From: CAZUHN01 sp964620535 | GTDB lineage: Bacteria > UBA8248 | NCBI GenBank assembly: GCA_964620535.1 | Contig: CAZUHN010000027.1 | Location: 1-12,957 of the forward strand | Direction: 5' to 3' | DNA: 12,957 nucleotides | Part shown: positions 6,740 to 12,766 of the stretch, one piece after another | Numbering within the stretch: position 1 is the first letter of the stretch | Layout of the letters: each line of letters opens with the position of its first letter | The notes under the pieces: generated by a model | Seen by the model: the letters and a program-made list of their open reading frames with translations, nothing else | Databases searched by the model: none | What the model was told of the DNA's origin: nothing | Made by a program: the position numbers and the translations under genes

Positions 6740-7864
6740 TCAGGGTTGGATCAAGGATATGAGGACACCGGCGGCGATGGCCGAGCCGATGACGCCCGCC
6801 ACGTTGGGTCCCATCGCGTGCATGAGGAGAAAATTCTGCGGGTTCTCCTCCGCGCCCACTTTCTGCACCACCCGCGCCGCCATGGGGACGGCGCTCACCC
6901 CTGCCGCCCCAATAAGTGGGTTGATCGGCACCCGGCTGAAGGCCGCCATCACCTTCCCGAAGAGCACTCCGGTCGCCGTCCCAATGCCGAAGGCGACGAG
7001 CCCCAGGACGAGGATCCCCACCGTGTCCAGCCGCAGGAAAGTCTCCGCCGTCATGGAGGCCCCCACCGAAAGGCCTAGCAGGATCGTCACGATGTTGAGA
7101 AGCGTCTCCTCCGAGGTCCGGAGGAGACGGTCTACCACCCCGCACTCGCGGAAGAGGTTTCCCAGCATGAGCATTCCGATGAGGGGGACCGCCGCGGGGA
7201 GCAGGAGGCCGCAGAGGAGGGTGGTCGCGATCGGAAACAGGATCCGGACCGGTTTCTCGATGGGCCGGAGCTGCGTCATGGCCCTACTCCGCTCCCCCGC
7301 CGTTGTGAGGAGCTTCATGATGGGGGGCTGGATGATGGGAACGAGGGCCATGTAGCTGTAGGCGGCGACCGCGATGGGGCCGAGTAGATCGGGGGCGAGT
7401 TTCGCGGCCGTGTAGATGGCCGTGGGGCCGTCCGCCCCCCCGATGATCCCGATCGCCCCGGCCTGGGAAATCTCAAAGCCAAAAAATATGCTCCCGATGA
7501 GGGTGGCGAAAATGCCGAACTGCGCCGCCGCCCCCAGGAGGATGGTCTTCGGGTTGGCCAGCAGCGGGCCGAAATCGGTCAGGGCGCCGATCCCCAAGAA
7601 AATGATGGGAGGAAAGATCCCCTGCTTCACTCCGAAGTAGAAGTAGTTGATGAGCCCTCCCGCGTCGAAGATGTCCGTCGCCGGGAGGTTGGAGAGAAGG
7701 AGGCCGAACCCGATGGGCACCAGGAGGAGCGGCTCGAAGCCTTTCTGGATGGCGAGGAAGAGCAAAAGGCAGGCGATCGCCAGCATGAGGGTGTGGCCCG
7801 GGGTCATGGAGGCGAAGCCCGTCAGGCGGAGAAAGAGAGTGATTCCGTCCGCGAGGCTGGTCAT
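6740..7864 (-). CDS. mmdB: Na+-translocating decarboxylase, beta (membrane pump) subunit
   Basis: This encodes 374 residues of very hydrophobic protein with about nine to eleven membrane segments. It is the OadB/MmdB/GcdB subunit that decarboxylates carboxybiotin and exports Na+. The key acidic region is IIGGADGPTAIYTAAKLAPD, where D145 corresponds to the essential Asp203 of Klebsiella OadB. The second functional region, NPLIGAAGVSAVPMAAR, has N315 and S324 at the spacing of Asn373 and Ser382, and FLLMHAMGPNVAGVIGSA follows. The frame stays open further upstream, but the true start is ATG 7864, which overlaps the biotin-carrier stop as ATGA and gives the normal N-terminus. No frameshift is seen. 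It is the fourth gene of the operon. Confidence 0.96.
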   Translation of the reverse strand: MTSLADGITLFLRLTGFASMTPGHTLMLAIACLLLFLAIQKGFEPLLLVPIGFGLLLSNLPATDIFDAGGLINYFYFGVKQGIFPPIIFLGIGALTDFGPLLANPKTILLGAAAQFGIFATLIGSIFFGFEISQAGAIGIIGGADGPTAIYTAAKLAPDLLGPIAVAAYSYMALVPIIQPPIMKLLTTAGERSRAMTQLRPIEKPVRILFPIATTLLCGLLLPAAVPLIGMLMLGNLFRECGVVDRLLRTSEETLLNIVTILLGLSVGASMTAETFLRLDTVGILVLGLVAFGIGTATGVLFGKVMAAFSRVPINPLIGAAGVSAVPMAARVVQKVGAEENPQNFLLMHAMGPNVAGVIGSAIAAGVLISLIQP

Positions 7865-8277
7865 TCGATCACCATCAGCTCTTGGCCGGCTTCCACCTTG
7901 TCCCCCTGCCCGACCCGGACGGCGCTGACGGTGCCGTCCATCTCGGCGGTGATGACGTTTTCCATCTTCATCGCCTCGAGCACGAGGAGTTTGTCTCCCG
8001 CCGCCACGGCGTCCCCCGCCGCGGCGGCAACCGAGAGGACCGATCCCGGCAGCGGTGCGAGCACCCTGCCGCCGCCCGAGCCCGACGGCCGCGCTCCGGC
8101 GGGCCGGGGAGGGGGGGCCGCGCGGGCGCCGGGCGCCGGGGTGCTGGGCCCGTCCTCTTCCACCTCGACGATGTGTGTCTCGCCGTCGATGGTGATCTTG
8201 AGCCGGTCGGGCTCGGCCTCCCGCTCGACGCTGACGGCGTGGCGCTTCCCTCCCAGGGTGAGATGAAAGCTTTTCAA
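7861..8277 (-). CDS. mmdC: Biotin carboxyl carrier subunit of acyl-CoA decarboxylase
   Basis: This encodes 138 residues. The biotinyl domain occupies about 71-138 and has the biotinylation motif EAMKM with K104 as the acceptor, then ITAEMDGTVSAVRVGQGD. The N-terminal part (1-43) is a small beta-rich segment typical of OadA/MmdC carriers. A flexible Pro/Ala/Gly linker (44-72) joins the two, letting the biotin swing between the carboxyltransferase and the membrane pump. I use TTG 8277, five bases after GGAGG, which overlaps the previous stop as TTGA; the longer open frame upstream (to 8490) is out of frame with OadG and low in plausibility. Its stop overlaps the next start as ATGA. It needs a biotin ligase, which is not in the window. 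Confidence 0.93.
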   Translation of the reverse strand: MKSFHLTLGGKRHAVSVEREAEPDRLKITIDGETHIVEVEEDGPSTPAPGARAAPPPRPAGARPSGSGGGRVLAPLPGSVLSVAAAAGDAVAAGDKLLVLEAMKMENVITAEMDGTVSAVRVGQGDKVEAGQELMVIE

Positions 8278-8588
8278 CGGTTCCTCCGAGGGCGGGCGGC
8301 CCCGATCCGCGCACGCCCGGCCCAGGCGGAGGCGCGGGACCGCTTCACGGGGACGGAGAAGAGTGCCTCGGTTTCGCTTTCCAAAAAGTGCCCCGCTGCG
8401 GCAGCGAGCAGCAGGGCGGTTTCCTCCCCCGCTTCTTTCTCGCCGTCCGGTGCGGCCACGCCCGCTGCCGGGGGCGTGGCCGCGGCCCAATTCAGAATCT
8501 TCACCATGTACATCAGGGTGATGAGGGCGAGGAAAACTACCCCCATCCCGATGACCGTGATGGTGAGTGCCTCTCCGATATGGGCCAT
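8274..8588 (-). CDS. OadG/MmdD-like small membrane subunit
   Basis: This encodes 104 residues. One membrane helix (about 8-32: LTITVIGMGVVFLALITLMY) is followed by a Pro/Ala/Glu-rich stretch and a short C-terminal helix (ALLLAAAAGHFLESE) ending in a very basic tail. This is the architecture of the gamma/delta subunit that anchors the soluble carboxyltransferase to the pump and stabilises the complex. ATG 8588 follows AGGGAG by five bases and gives the usual MAHIGEALTIT start; ATG 8603 would add five residues but has poor spacing. It starts 18 bases after the carboxyltransferase stop and overlaps the biotin carrier by four bases. Family identity rests on helix position, size and neighbours more than on residue identity. 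Confidence 0.88.
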   Translation of the reverse strand: MAHIGEALTITVIGMGVVFLALITLMYMVKILNWAAATPPAAGVAAPDGEKEAGEETALLLAAAAGHFLESETEALFSVPVKRSRASAWAGRARIGAARPRRNR

Positions 8589-8606
8589 GGGCTCTCCCTG
8601 CATCCC

Positions 8607-10154
8607 CTAGAGGGGGATGTTCCCGTGCTTTTTCTCCGGATGGTGCTCCCGCTTATGCGTCGTCATCTCGATCGCGCGCAGCAGCTCGCGCCGGGTGAAC
8701 CGGGGTTCGATCACGGTGTCCACGAGCCCCTGGCTAGCGGCGGTGTAGGGGTTCGCGTAGAGCGCCCGGAACTCGGCGATCTTCTCCTCCCGCTTGGCCT
8801 CGGGGTTTTCGGCCGCGGCGATCTCGTTCCGGAAGATGATGTTAGCCGCCCCGTCGGGGCCCATCACCGCGATCTCCGCCGTCGGGTAGGCCAGCACCCG
8901 GTCGTAGCCGAGGCCGAACCCGCTCATGGCGATGTAGGCTCCGCCGTAGCTCTTCCGGACAATGACCGCGATCTTGGGCACGCTGGCCTCGCTGTAGGCG
9001 AAGAGGACCTTGGCCCCGTGCCGGATGAGCCCCCCGTACTCCTGCTGGACCCCGGGCAGGTACCCAGGCACGTCCACGAAGTTGATGATCGGAAGGTTGA
9101 AGGCGTCGCAGAAGCGCACAAAGCGCGCCAGCTTGTCCGAGCTGTCGATGTCGAGCACCCCGGCGAGGGCCATGGGCTGGTTACCGACCACCCCGACTGG
9201 CCGACCCGCCAGCCGGGCGAAGCCAACTACGATGTTCTTCGCGAAGTCGGGTTGCACCTCCAGGAAGTCCCCGTGGTCGAAGACGCCCCCGATGATGTCC
9301 CGCATATCGTAGGAGCGCCCCTGCTCGGCGGGGACGATGCCGTCTAGCTCCGGGTTCTCATCGGGGGGGCTGCCGCCGGGGGCCTCGGCACGGGGGGGGT
9401 CGTCCAGGTTGTTCGCCGGGAGAAAAGAGAGGAGCTTCTTGACCGTGGCGAAGCACGCGCGCTCGTCGCGCGCGACGAAGTGCGCGTTTCCGCTCGTCCC
9501 GCCGTGGACGGCGGCCCCGCCGAGCGCCTCGAAGGTGACCTCCTCGCCCGTAACGGCCTTGATGACGTCCGGGCCCGTGATGAACATCTTGCTCAGGCCC
9601 TCGACCATGAAGACGAAGTCCGTGATGGCGGGGGAGTAGACCGCCCCCCCGGCGCAGGGGCCAAGGATGACCGAGACCTGGGGGATGACGCCAGAGGCGA
9701 GGGTGTTCCGGCGAAAGATCTGGGCGTAGCCGTGGAGGGCTAGCACCCCCTCCTGGATGCGGGCGCCGCCCGAGTCGAGGATCTGGACGAGGGGCGCGCC
9801 CGCCTTGAAGGCGAGGTCCTGCACCCGGGTGATCTTCGCCGCGTGCATCTCGCCCAGCGAGCCGCCCATCACCCCGAAGTCCTGGGAGGCGGCGAAAATG
9901 ATCTGGCCGTCTACCCGCCCGCTCCCGGTCACGATGCCGTCCCCGGGCGAGCGTTTCTCGCCGAGGCCGAATTCGCGCGAGCGCGTCTCGGCGAAAAGGT
10001 CAATCTCGGTGAAGGTCTCCGGATCGAAAAGAAGGTCGATCCGCTCCCGGGCGGTGAGCTTGCCCCCCTTGCGCTGTCTCTCCTTGGCCGCCTCCCCGCC
10101 GAGCGCCTTCGCCCGCCCGGTCCGACGGCGCAGCTCTTCGATGTGATCCGTCAC
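8607..10154 (-). CDS. mmdA: Acyl-CoA decarboxylase carboxyltransferase subunit (MmdA/PccB-like)
   Basis: This encodes 515 residues, typical for MmdA and for propionyl-CoA carboxylase beta. It moves the carboxyl group from a malonyl-type acyl-CoA to biotin on the carrier. Two crotonase-like halves are visible. The first has SGGARIQEGV (128-137) and the oxyanion loop GPCAGGAVYSPA (165-176). The second has GNQPMALAGVLDIDSS, FVDVPGYLPGVQQE and the oxyanion loop KSYGGAYIAMS (401-411). D335 in GVLDID is at what I take to be the acyl-specificity position of PccB/AccD5-type enzymes, favouring a small branched or unbranched substrate such as methylmalonyl-CoA. The GTG start has GGGGAG just upstream. 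Gene order A-D-C-B matches the Veillonella methylmalonyl-CoA decarboxylase operon. The exact substrate is inferred, and with a biotin carboxylase supplied elsewhere it could in principle run as a carboxylase. Confidence 0.93.
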   Translation of the reverse strand: MTDHIEELRRRTGRAKALGGEAAKERQRKGGKLTARERIDLLFDPETFTEIDLFAETRSREFGLGEKRSPGDGIVTGSGRVDGQIIFAASQDFGVMGGSLGEMHAAKITRVQDLAFKAGAPLVQILDSGGARIQEGVLALHGYAQIFRRNTLASGVIPQVSVILGPCAGGAVYSPAITDFVFMVEGLSKMFITGPDVIKAVTGEEVTFEALGGAAVHGGTSGNAHFVARDERACFATVKKLLSFLPANNLDDPPRAEAPGGSPPDENPELDGIVPAEQGRSYDMRDIIGGVFDHGDFLEVQPDFAKNIVVGFARLAGRPVGVVGNQPMALAGVLDIDSSDKLARFVRFCDAFNLPIINFVDVPGYLPGVQQEYGGLIRHGAKVLFAYSEASVPKIAVIVRKSYGGAYIAMSGFGLGYDRVLAYPTAEIAVMGPDGAANIIFRNEIAAAENPEAKREEKIAEFRALYANPYTAASQGLVDTVIEPRFTRRELLRAIEMTTHKREHHPEKKHGNIPL

Positions 10155-10319
10155 GGTGCTCCCCTAATATATGCCTCTTAAACCAACACTTCTGTATTGT
10201 ATACAAAATACACCGCCCTGGGAAGCGGAAATTTGAACGCGGGAATCGGCTCGGGGGGAGCGGAAATATCTACCCGAATGGCGAAGGGGCGGGATTGCCT
10301 TGGCGCGGAGAAAGGGGGG
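10155..10319. other. Intergenic control region between the HMGL-like gene and mmdA
   Basis: This stretch has no gene on either strand that I can support. Besides the palindrome at 10197-10206 it holds a direct repeat, AGCGGAAAT at 10224-10232 and again at 10259-10267, start to start 35 bp apart, upstream of the operator as seen from mmdA. The spacing is not an exact multiple of a DNA helical turn. The AT content of 10155-10235 is well above that of the flanking genes, consistent with a promoter. Confidence 0.5.
10195..10208 (-). promoter_or_regulatory. Candidate GntR operator upstream of mmdA
   Basis: TTGTATACAA (10197-10206) is a perfect 10-bp palindrome in an AT-rich patch between GC-rich genes, 43 bp upstream of the GTG of mmdA. 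The outer bases T10195 and A10208 also pair. Palindromes centred on GTATAC are a common operator form for FCD-type GntR repressors, and such a regulator is the last gene of this operon. A weak promoter could use TTGTAT as -35 and TTTAAG as -10 with 18 bases between, which would put the operator over the -35 box. That promoter reading is tentative. Confidence 0.65.
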
Positions 10320-10337
10320 GGCCGCCCTCAGGCGGCC
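10320..10337 (-). terminator. Stop-codon hairpin at the end of the HMG-CoA-lyase-like gene
   Basis: GGCCGCC and GGCGGCC form a perfect 7-bp stem around a four-base loop that holds the TGA stop (10330-10328). On the minus strand it is followed by a C run and TTTCTCC, not a clean T run. It may be a weak terminator or an mRNA-stabilising hairpin. Confidence 0.45.
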
Positions 10338-11245
10338 GGGGTGTCCCAGTCCACGATCCCGGCGTGGAGGAGCTGGCCGGGGAGCTGGCGCCCGAAGAGG
10401 GACTCGGTGAAGGCCACCGCCGCGAGGAGCTTGGGGAGGTCCAGGCCGGTCTCGAGGCCCATCTCACGGAGCATGTTCGCCGCGTCCTCGGTGGCGATGT
10501 TCCCCGTTGCCTTGGGGGCGAAGGGGCACCCACCCAAGCCGCCCACGGCGGCGTCGAAGGTGTCGATCCCGGCCTCTAGGCCCGCGAGGAGGTTCGCGAG
10601 GCCCGCCCCCCGTGTGTTGTGGAAGTGGAGGGCGAACCGGATTTCAGGAAAATTCTCCAGGAGAGATTCCATCCGCCGCTTCACCCCCGCCGGGTTCGCC
10701 ATCCCGGTGGTGTCGGCGACTGCCACCTCGTCGCAGCCCATCTCCGCATAAACCCCGGTCAGCCTTTCCACCTCCTCCTGGGGGACGCGCCCCTCGTAGG
10801 GGCAGCCGAAGCCCGTCACCACCGCCCCGCGCACCTTCAGCCCCGCCGCCCGGGCCGACTTCGCCGTCTCCGCCGCGGCCGCCCGGGACGCTTCCCGCCC
10901 CGCCCGCAGGTTCTTTCGGTTGAAGGTCTCGCTCGCCGAGACGAAGAGGGAGACCCGGTCCAGCCCGCACCGCAGCGCCCGCTCCAGCCCCCGCACGTTC
11001 GGGACGAGGGCCTCGAACGCGACCCCGGCGGGGCGCTTCACCCGGCCCAGTACCTCCTCGGCGTCCGCCATCTGGGGCACGTGCTTCGGGCTCACGAAGC
11101 TCGTCGCCTCGATCCGCCGGAAGCCCGCATCGATCAGAAGGTCCAGCAGGTGCACCTTCTCTTCGGTCGGGACGAACGCCTTCACGCTCTGGAGGCCGTC
11201 CCGCCCTCCGACCTCGATGACCGTGACGGGATTGGGAAGGGTCAT
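10328..11245 (-). CDS. HMG-CoA-lyase-family (HMGL-like) enzyme
   Basis: This encodes 305 residues with the TIM-barrel HMGL fold. The best guess is hydroxymethylglutaryl-CoA lyase, which cleaves HMG-CoA to acetyl-CoA and acetoacetate. Catalytic residues can be placed: R15 and D16 (GGRDGLQ), E46 (IEATSFVSP), the metal histidines H207 and H209 (LHFHNT), the loop cysteine C240 (GLGGCPFAP), N249 (TGNIATED) and E253. Differences from classical lyases are GGRDGLQSV in place of GPRDGLQNE, so a related activity such as citramalyl-CoA-type cleavage is possible. ATG 11245 fits the -10/-35 boxes at 11286-11314 and gives normal length; the frame stays open 23 codons further but that would place the start over the promoter. 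It is separated from mmdA by 173 bp. Confidence 0.9.
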   Translation of the reverse strand: MTLPNPVTVIEVGGRDGLQSVKAFVPTEEKVHLLDLLIDAGFRRIEATSFVSPKHVPQMADAEEVLGRVKRPAGVAFEALVPNVRGLERALRCGLDRVSLFVSASETFNRKNLRAGREASRAAAAETAKSARAAGLKVRGAVVTGFGCPYEGRVPQEEVERLTGVYAEMGCDEVAVADTTGMANPAGVKRRMESLLENFPEIRFALHFHNTRGAGLANLLAGLEAGIDTFDAAVGGLGGCPFAPKATGNIATEDAANMLREMGLETGLDLPKLLAAVAFTESLFGRQLPGQLLHAGIVDWDTPAA

Positions 11246-11285
11246 GAGATGGTCCTGAAAGGGTTTCTGGGATCCGTTTGGCCAC

Positions 11286-11314
11286 ATAATACGCCGGGCG
11301 CGATGCGGGGCCAA
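11286..11314 (-). promoter_or_regulatory. Sigma70-like promoter of the HMGL-like gene
   Basis: On the minus strand TTGGCC (11314-11309) and TATTAT (11291-11286) are separated by exactly 17 bases. The -10 box matches consensus at five of six places and the -35 at four of six. Transcription would begin near 11280, leaving a leader of about 35 bases before ATG 11245. Confidence 0.6.
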
Positions 11315-11336
11315 GGGAAGGCGCGCCTCCGGGGGA

Positions 11337-11583
11337 TCACACGTTGATCACCTGAAACGGGTAGAAAGCCTCCAGCTCCAGGATCCCGGTCAGCTCGTCC
11401 AGGGCGGCGTGGACTTCTTCGATGAGGTACGGGTCGGCGAGGTCTTCCGATGCGAGGCGGCTACGGTAGCGGCGCTCCTCCCAGCCGGTGAGGTCTGAAT
11501 AGAGGGATTCCATGAGGAGGGCGGCCGGTGGTTTTTTCCCAGTTCCGCATCGGTGAGGATGACCAGGAGGCGGAGGCAGGCGG
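11337..11583 (-). pseudogene. Tail of an unrecognised protein, frameshifted at an A6 run
   Basis: Reading to TGA 11339-11337, one frame gives a coherent helical C-terminus: from ATG 11513 it is 58 residues including SDLTGWEERRYRSRL, EEVHAALDELTG and the end FYPFQVINV. That ATG lacks a ribosome site. Upstream the sense seems to continue in another frame (LRLLVILTDAELGK). The two join smoothly if one A were added to the run of six A's (minus strand) at about 11532-11537, so a single-base loss is likely, real or a sequencing error. No start codon with a ribosome site can be found for the joined reading. I do not recognise the family. It is directly continuous with the truncated enzyme start at 11584-11697. 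Confidence 0.55.
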
Positions 11584-11697
11584 TACCGCCCCCTCGGAGA
11601 GGTGCGGGTCGTAGCCGTAGCCCATCATCATCGACTCGGGGTGGAACGGGTGGTCCCCGATGGCGCGGTGACGGTAGCCTTTCTCCGATTTCTCCAT
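11584..11697 (-). pseudogene. Truncated cystathionine-gamma-synthase/methionine-gamma-lyase-like gene (N-terminus only)
   Basis: ATG 11697 follows AGGAG by seven bases. The first 38 residues, including HPFHPESMMMGYGYDPHLSE, match as I recall the conserved start of a PLP-dependent Cys/Met-metabolism (CGS/MGL) subgroup; those proteins continue with KPPxFLTSTF and run to about 400 residues. Here homology stops at SEGAV. The frame then runs through unrelated, low-complexity sequence to TAG at 11463-11461, giving 78 residues without the PLP lysine or any catalytic core. The break falls inside the palindrome GGCGGTACCGCC (11579-11590). This is a deletion or rearrangement remnant, or an assembly join, and cannot be a working enzyme. 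Confidence 0.7.
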
Positions 11698-11740
11698 GGC
11701 GGATCTCCTCTCGCCCGCCGCGCCTACGGGAAAGATCGTA

Positions 11741-11863
11741 TCAGAGGAGGAGGGGATGCAAGGGGGAATCCTGAAGTTCACGCCAGCGCCCGAGGTTGAT
11801 CGCCAGGACCGGGACCGGCAGCCACCGCAGCAGTCCCAGGTCCGGCTTTTATTCCGTGGTCAT
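11741..11863 (-). pseudogene. Small ORF interrupted by an in-frame TAA
   Basis: ATG 11863 follows a strong GGGAGGGGAGAC site, but the frame meets TAA after four codons (MTTE). Past that stop the same frame stays open and reads about 35 plausible residues (KPDLGLLRWLPVPVLAINLG, then RWRELQDSPLHPLLL) to TGA 11743-11741. This looks like a 40-residue gene broken by one nonsense change, or a short leader ORF with a chance tail. The family is not recognised. It lies 31 bases downstream of the nucleotidyltransferase stop on the same strand. Confidence 0.35.
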
Positions 11864-11894
11864 GTCTCCCCTCCCGCGGCGGAGGGCCGGTTTC

Positions 11895-12530
11895 TCAATC
11901 CGGCGCTCGTCCTTCCGTTTCGGCGAGGAGATTTTCGTACGCCTCCTCGGTGTCGAGGTCGAGGAAAGCCCGCTCCTCCTCCCAGGGAACGGCCAGGAAC
12001 TGCTCGGGCGACTCCTCTTGCACCCGGGCGAGGATCGATCTTCCCCCCTCGTCCCCTTGGAGGCGGGCGAGATCGCCCCGCAGTTCGGCCGAGAACAGGG
12101 TGGGCGTCCCCCTGCGATCGCCGAAGAAGGGGGCGGCCGCTAGGGGGGGCGGCGCGGCCCCGGCGAAGGCGCGGACGAGGGCGTTCACGAGCGCTTCGGT
12201 GAGAAAGGGCTGGTCGCCTTGGGCGAAGAGGATCCCCTCGGCCCCGGCGTCCGCCCGGGCGAGGCCCGCGGCGAGGCTGGTGACCTGGCCCTCGGCGAAG
12301 CGGGGGTTGTGGACGAGGCGGACCTCCAGCCCGCCGAGGGCGCGTCGGACCGCTTCGGCCTCGTGACCCGTCACCACGATCACCTCGGAGACCTCCGCAC
12401 CCAGAAGGGCCTCGGCCACCCGGCGGACTACGGGACGCCCCCCCACCTCGAGGAGGAGCTTGTTTCGCCCGAGGCGGCGCGAGGCGCCGGCGGCGAGCAG
12501 GACGGCGGAGATTTTCAGGCTTTTCGGCAT
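11895..12530 (-). CDS. MocA-like molybdenum cofactor nucleotidyltransferase
   Basis: This encodes 211 residues, the size of MocA/MobA enzymes, which attach CMP or GMP to molybdenum cofactor. The N-terminal nucleotide loop is VLLAAGASRRLGRNKLLLEV (10-29). Its LAAG resembles MocA (CTP) more than the LAGG of MobA (GTP). Later come VVTGHEAEAV (52-61), FAEGQVTSL, the metal motif GDQP (105-108), FGDRRGTPTLFS, the QGDEGGRSIL segment and the end LDLDTEEAYENLL. ATG 12530 is preceded by GAGG. MCD-type cofactor serves xanthine-dehydrogenase and CO-dehydrogenase-family enzymes, none of which is in the window. The match between CTP and the motif is from memory of the family, so the nucleotide is uncertain. 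Confidence 0.88.
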   Translation of the reverse strand: MPKSLKISAVLLAAGASRRLGRNKLLLEVGGRPVVRRVAEALLGAEVSEVIVVTGHEAEAVRRALGGLEVRLVHNPRFAEGQVTSLAAGLARADAGAEGILFAQGDQPFLTEALVNALVRAFAGAAPPPLAAAPFFGDRRGTPTLFSAELRGDLARLQGDEGGRSILARVQEESPEQFLAVPWEEERAFLDLDTEEAYENLLAETEGRAPD

Positions 12531-12630
12531 GGCCTCGCCTCATCCGTTGGAAGGGCCGCGGGACAGGATGCCACGGCGGGGAGGGGGAGGGAAACGCCGG
12601 GCGTCCGGGGCGGGGGCCGCCCCCGTTCCG

Positions 12631-12659
12631 TTGACAAGCCTCCCCGCCGTTCCTAATAT
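12631..12659 (+). promoter_or_regulatory. Sigma70-type promoter for the cyclase-family gene
   Basis: TTGACA (12631-12636) is a perfect -35 box. After exactly 17 bases comes TAATAT (12654-12659), four of six to the -10 consensus. Transcription would begin near 12666, giving a leader of about 207 bases before ATG 12873. Confidence 0.75.
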
Positions 12660-12683
12660 CAGGGGGTCAGCCGGGGGATATCT

Positions 12684-12707
12684 CCGAAATTTCAAGAAAT
12701 TTTTCGG
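12684..12707 (+). promoter_or_regulatory. Leader hairpin near the 5' end of the cyclase transcript
   Basis: CCGAAA (12684-12689) pairs with TTTCGG (12702-12707), and the inner TTT (12690-12692) pairs with AAA (12697-12699) around CAAG, with a two-T bulge. It begins about 18 bases after the predicted transcription start. It could stabilise the mRNA or form part of a regulated leader. Confidence 0.5.
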
Positions 12708-12766
12708 CGCCGGCGCGGCGCTACAGGCGCGACCCGAGAGGGAGAGGGAAAGAGGACGCGCGGACT

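Noticed and set aside
5050..6762. Long plus-strand open frame (570 codons) opposite the CoA-transferase and regulator
   Set aside because: It is antisense to two clearly recognisable genes, is rich in His, Gly, Arg and Asp as expected from a GC-rich shadow frame, and has no recognisable domain.
7865..8314. N-terminal extension of the pump beta subunit (open frame to 8314)
   Set aside because: The extension is low-complexity Arg/Gly/Ala sequence overlapping the biotin carrier; the family start and ATGA coupling at 7864 explain the gene fully.
8388..9347. Plus-strand open frame opposite mmdA
   Set aside because: Antisense shadow of a strongly conserved carboxyltransferase; no ribosome site or domain.
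11872..11889. CCCTCC/GGAGGG inverted repeat after the nucleotidyltransferase as a terminator
   Set aside because: No T run follows on the minus strand, and one arm is the ribosome site of the small ORF at 11863.
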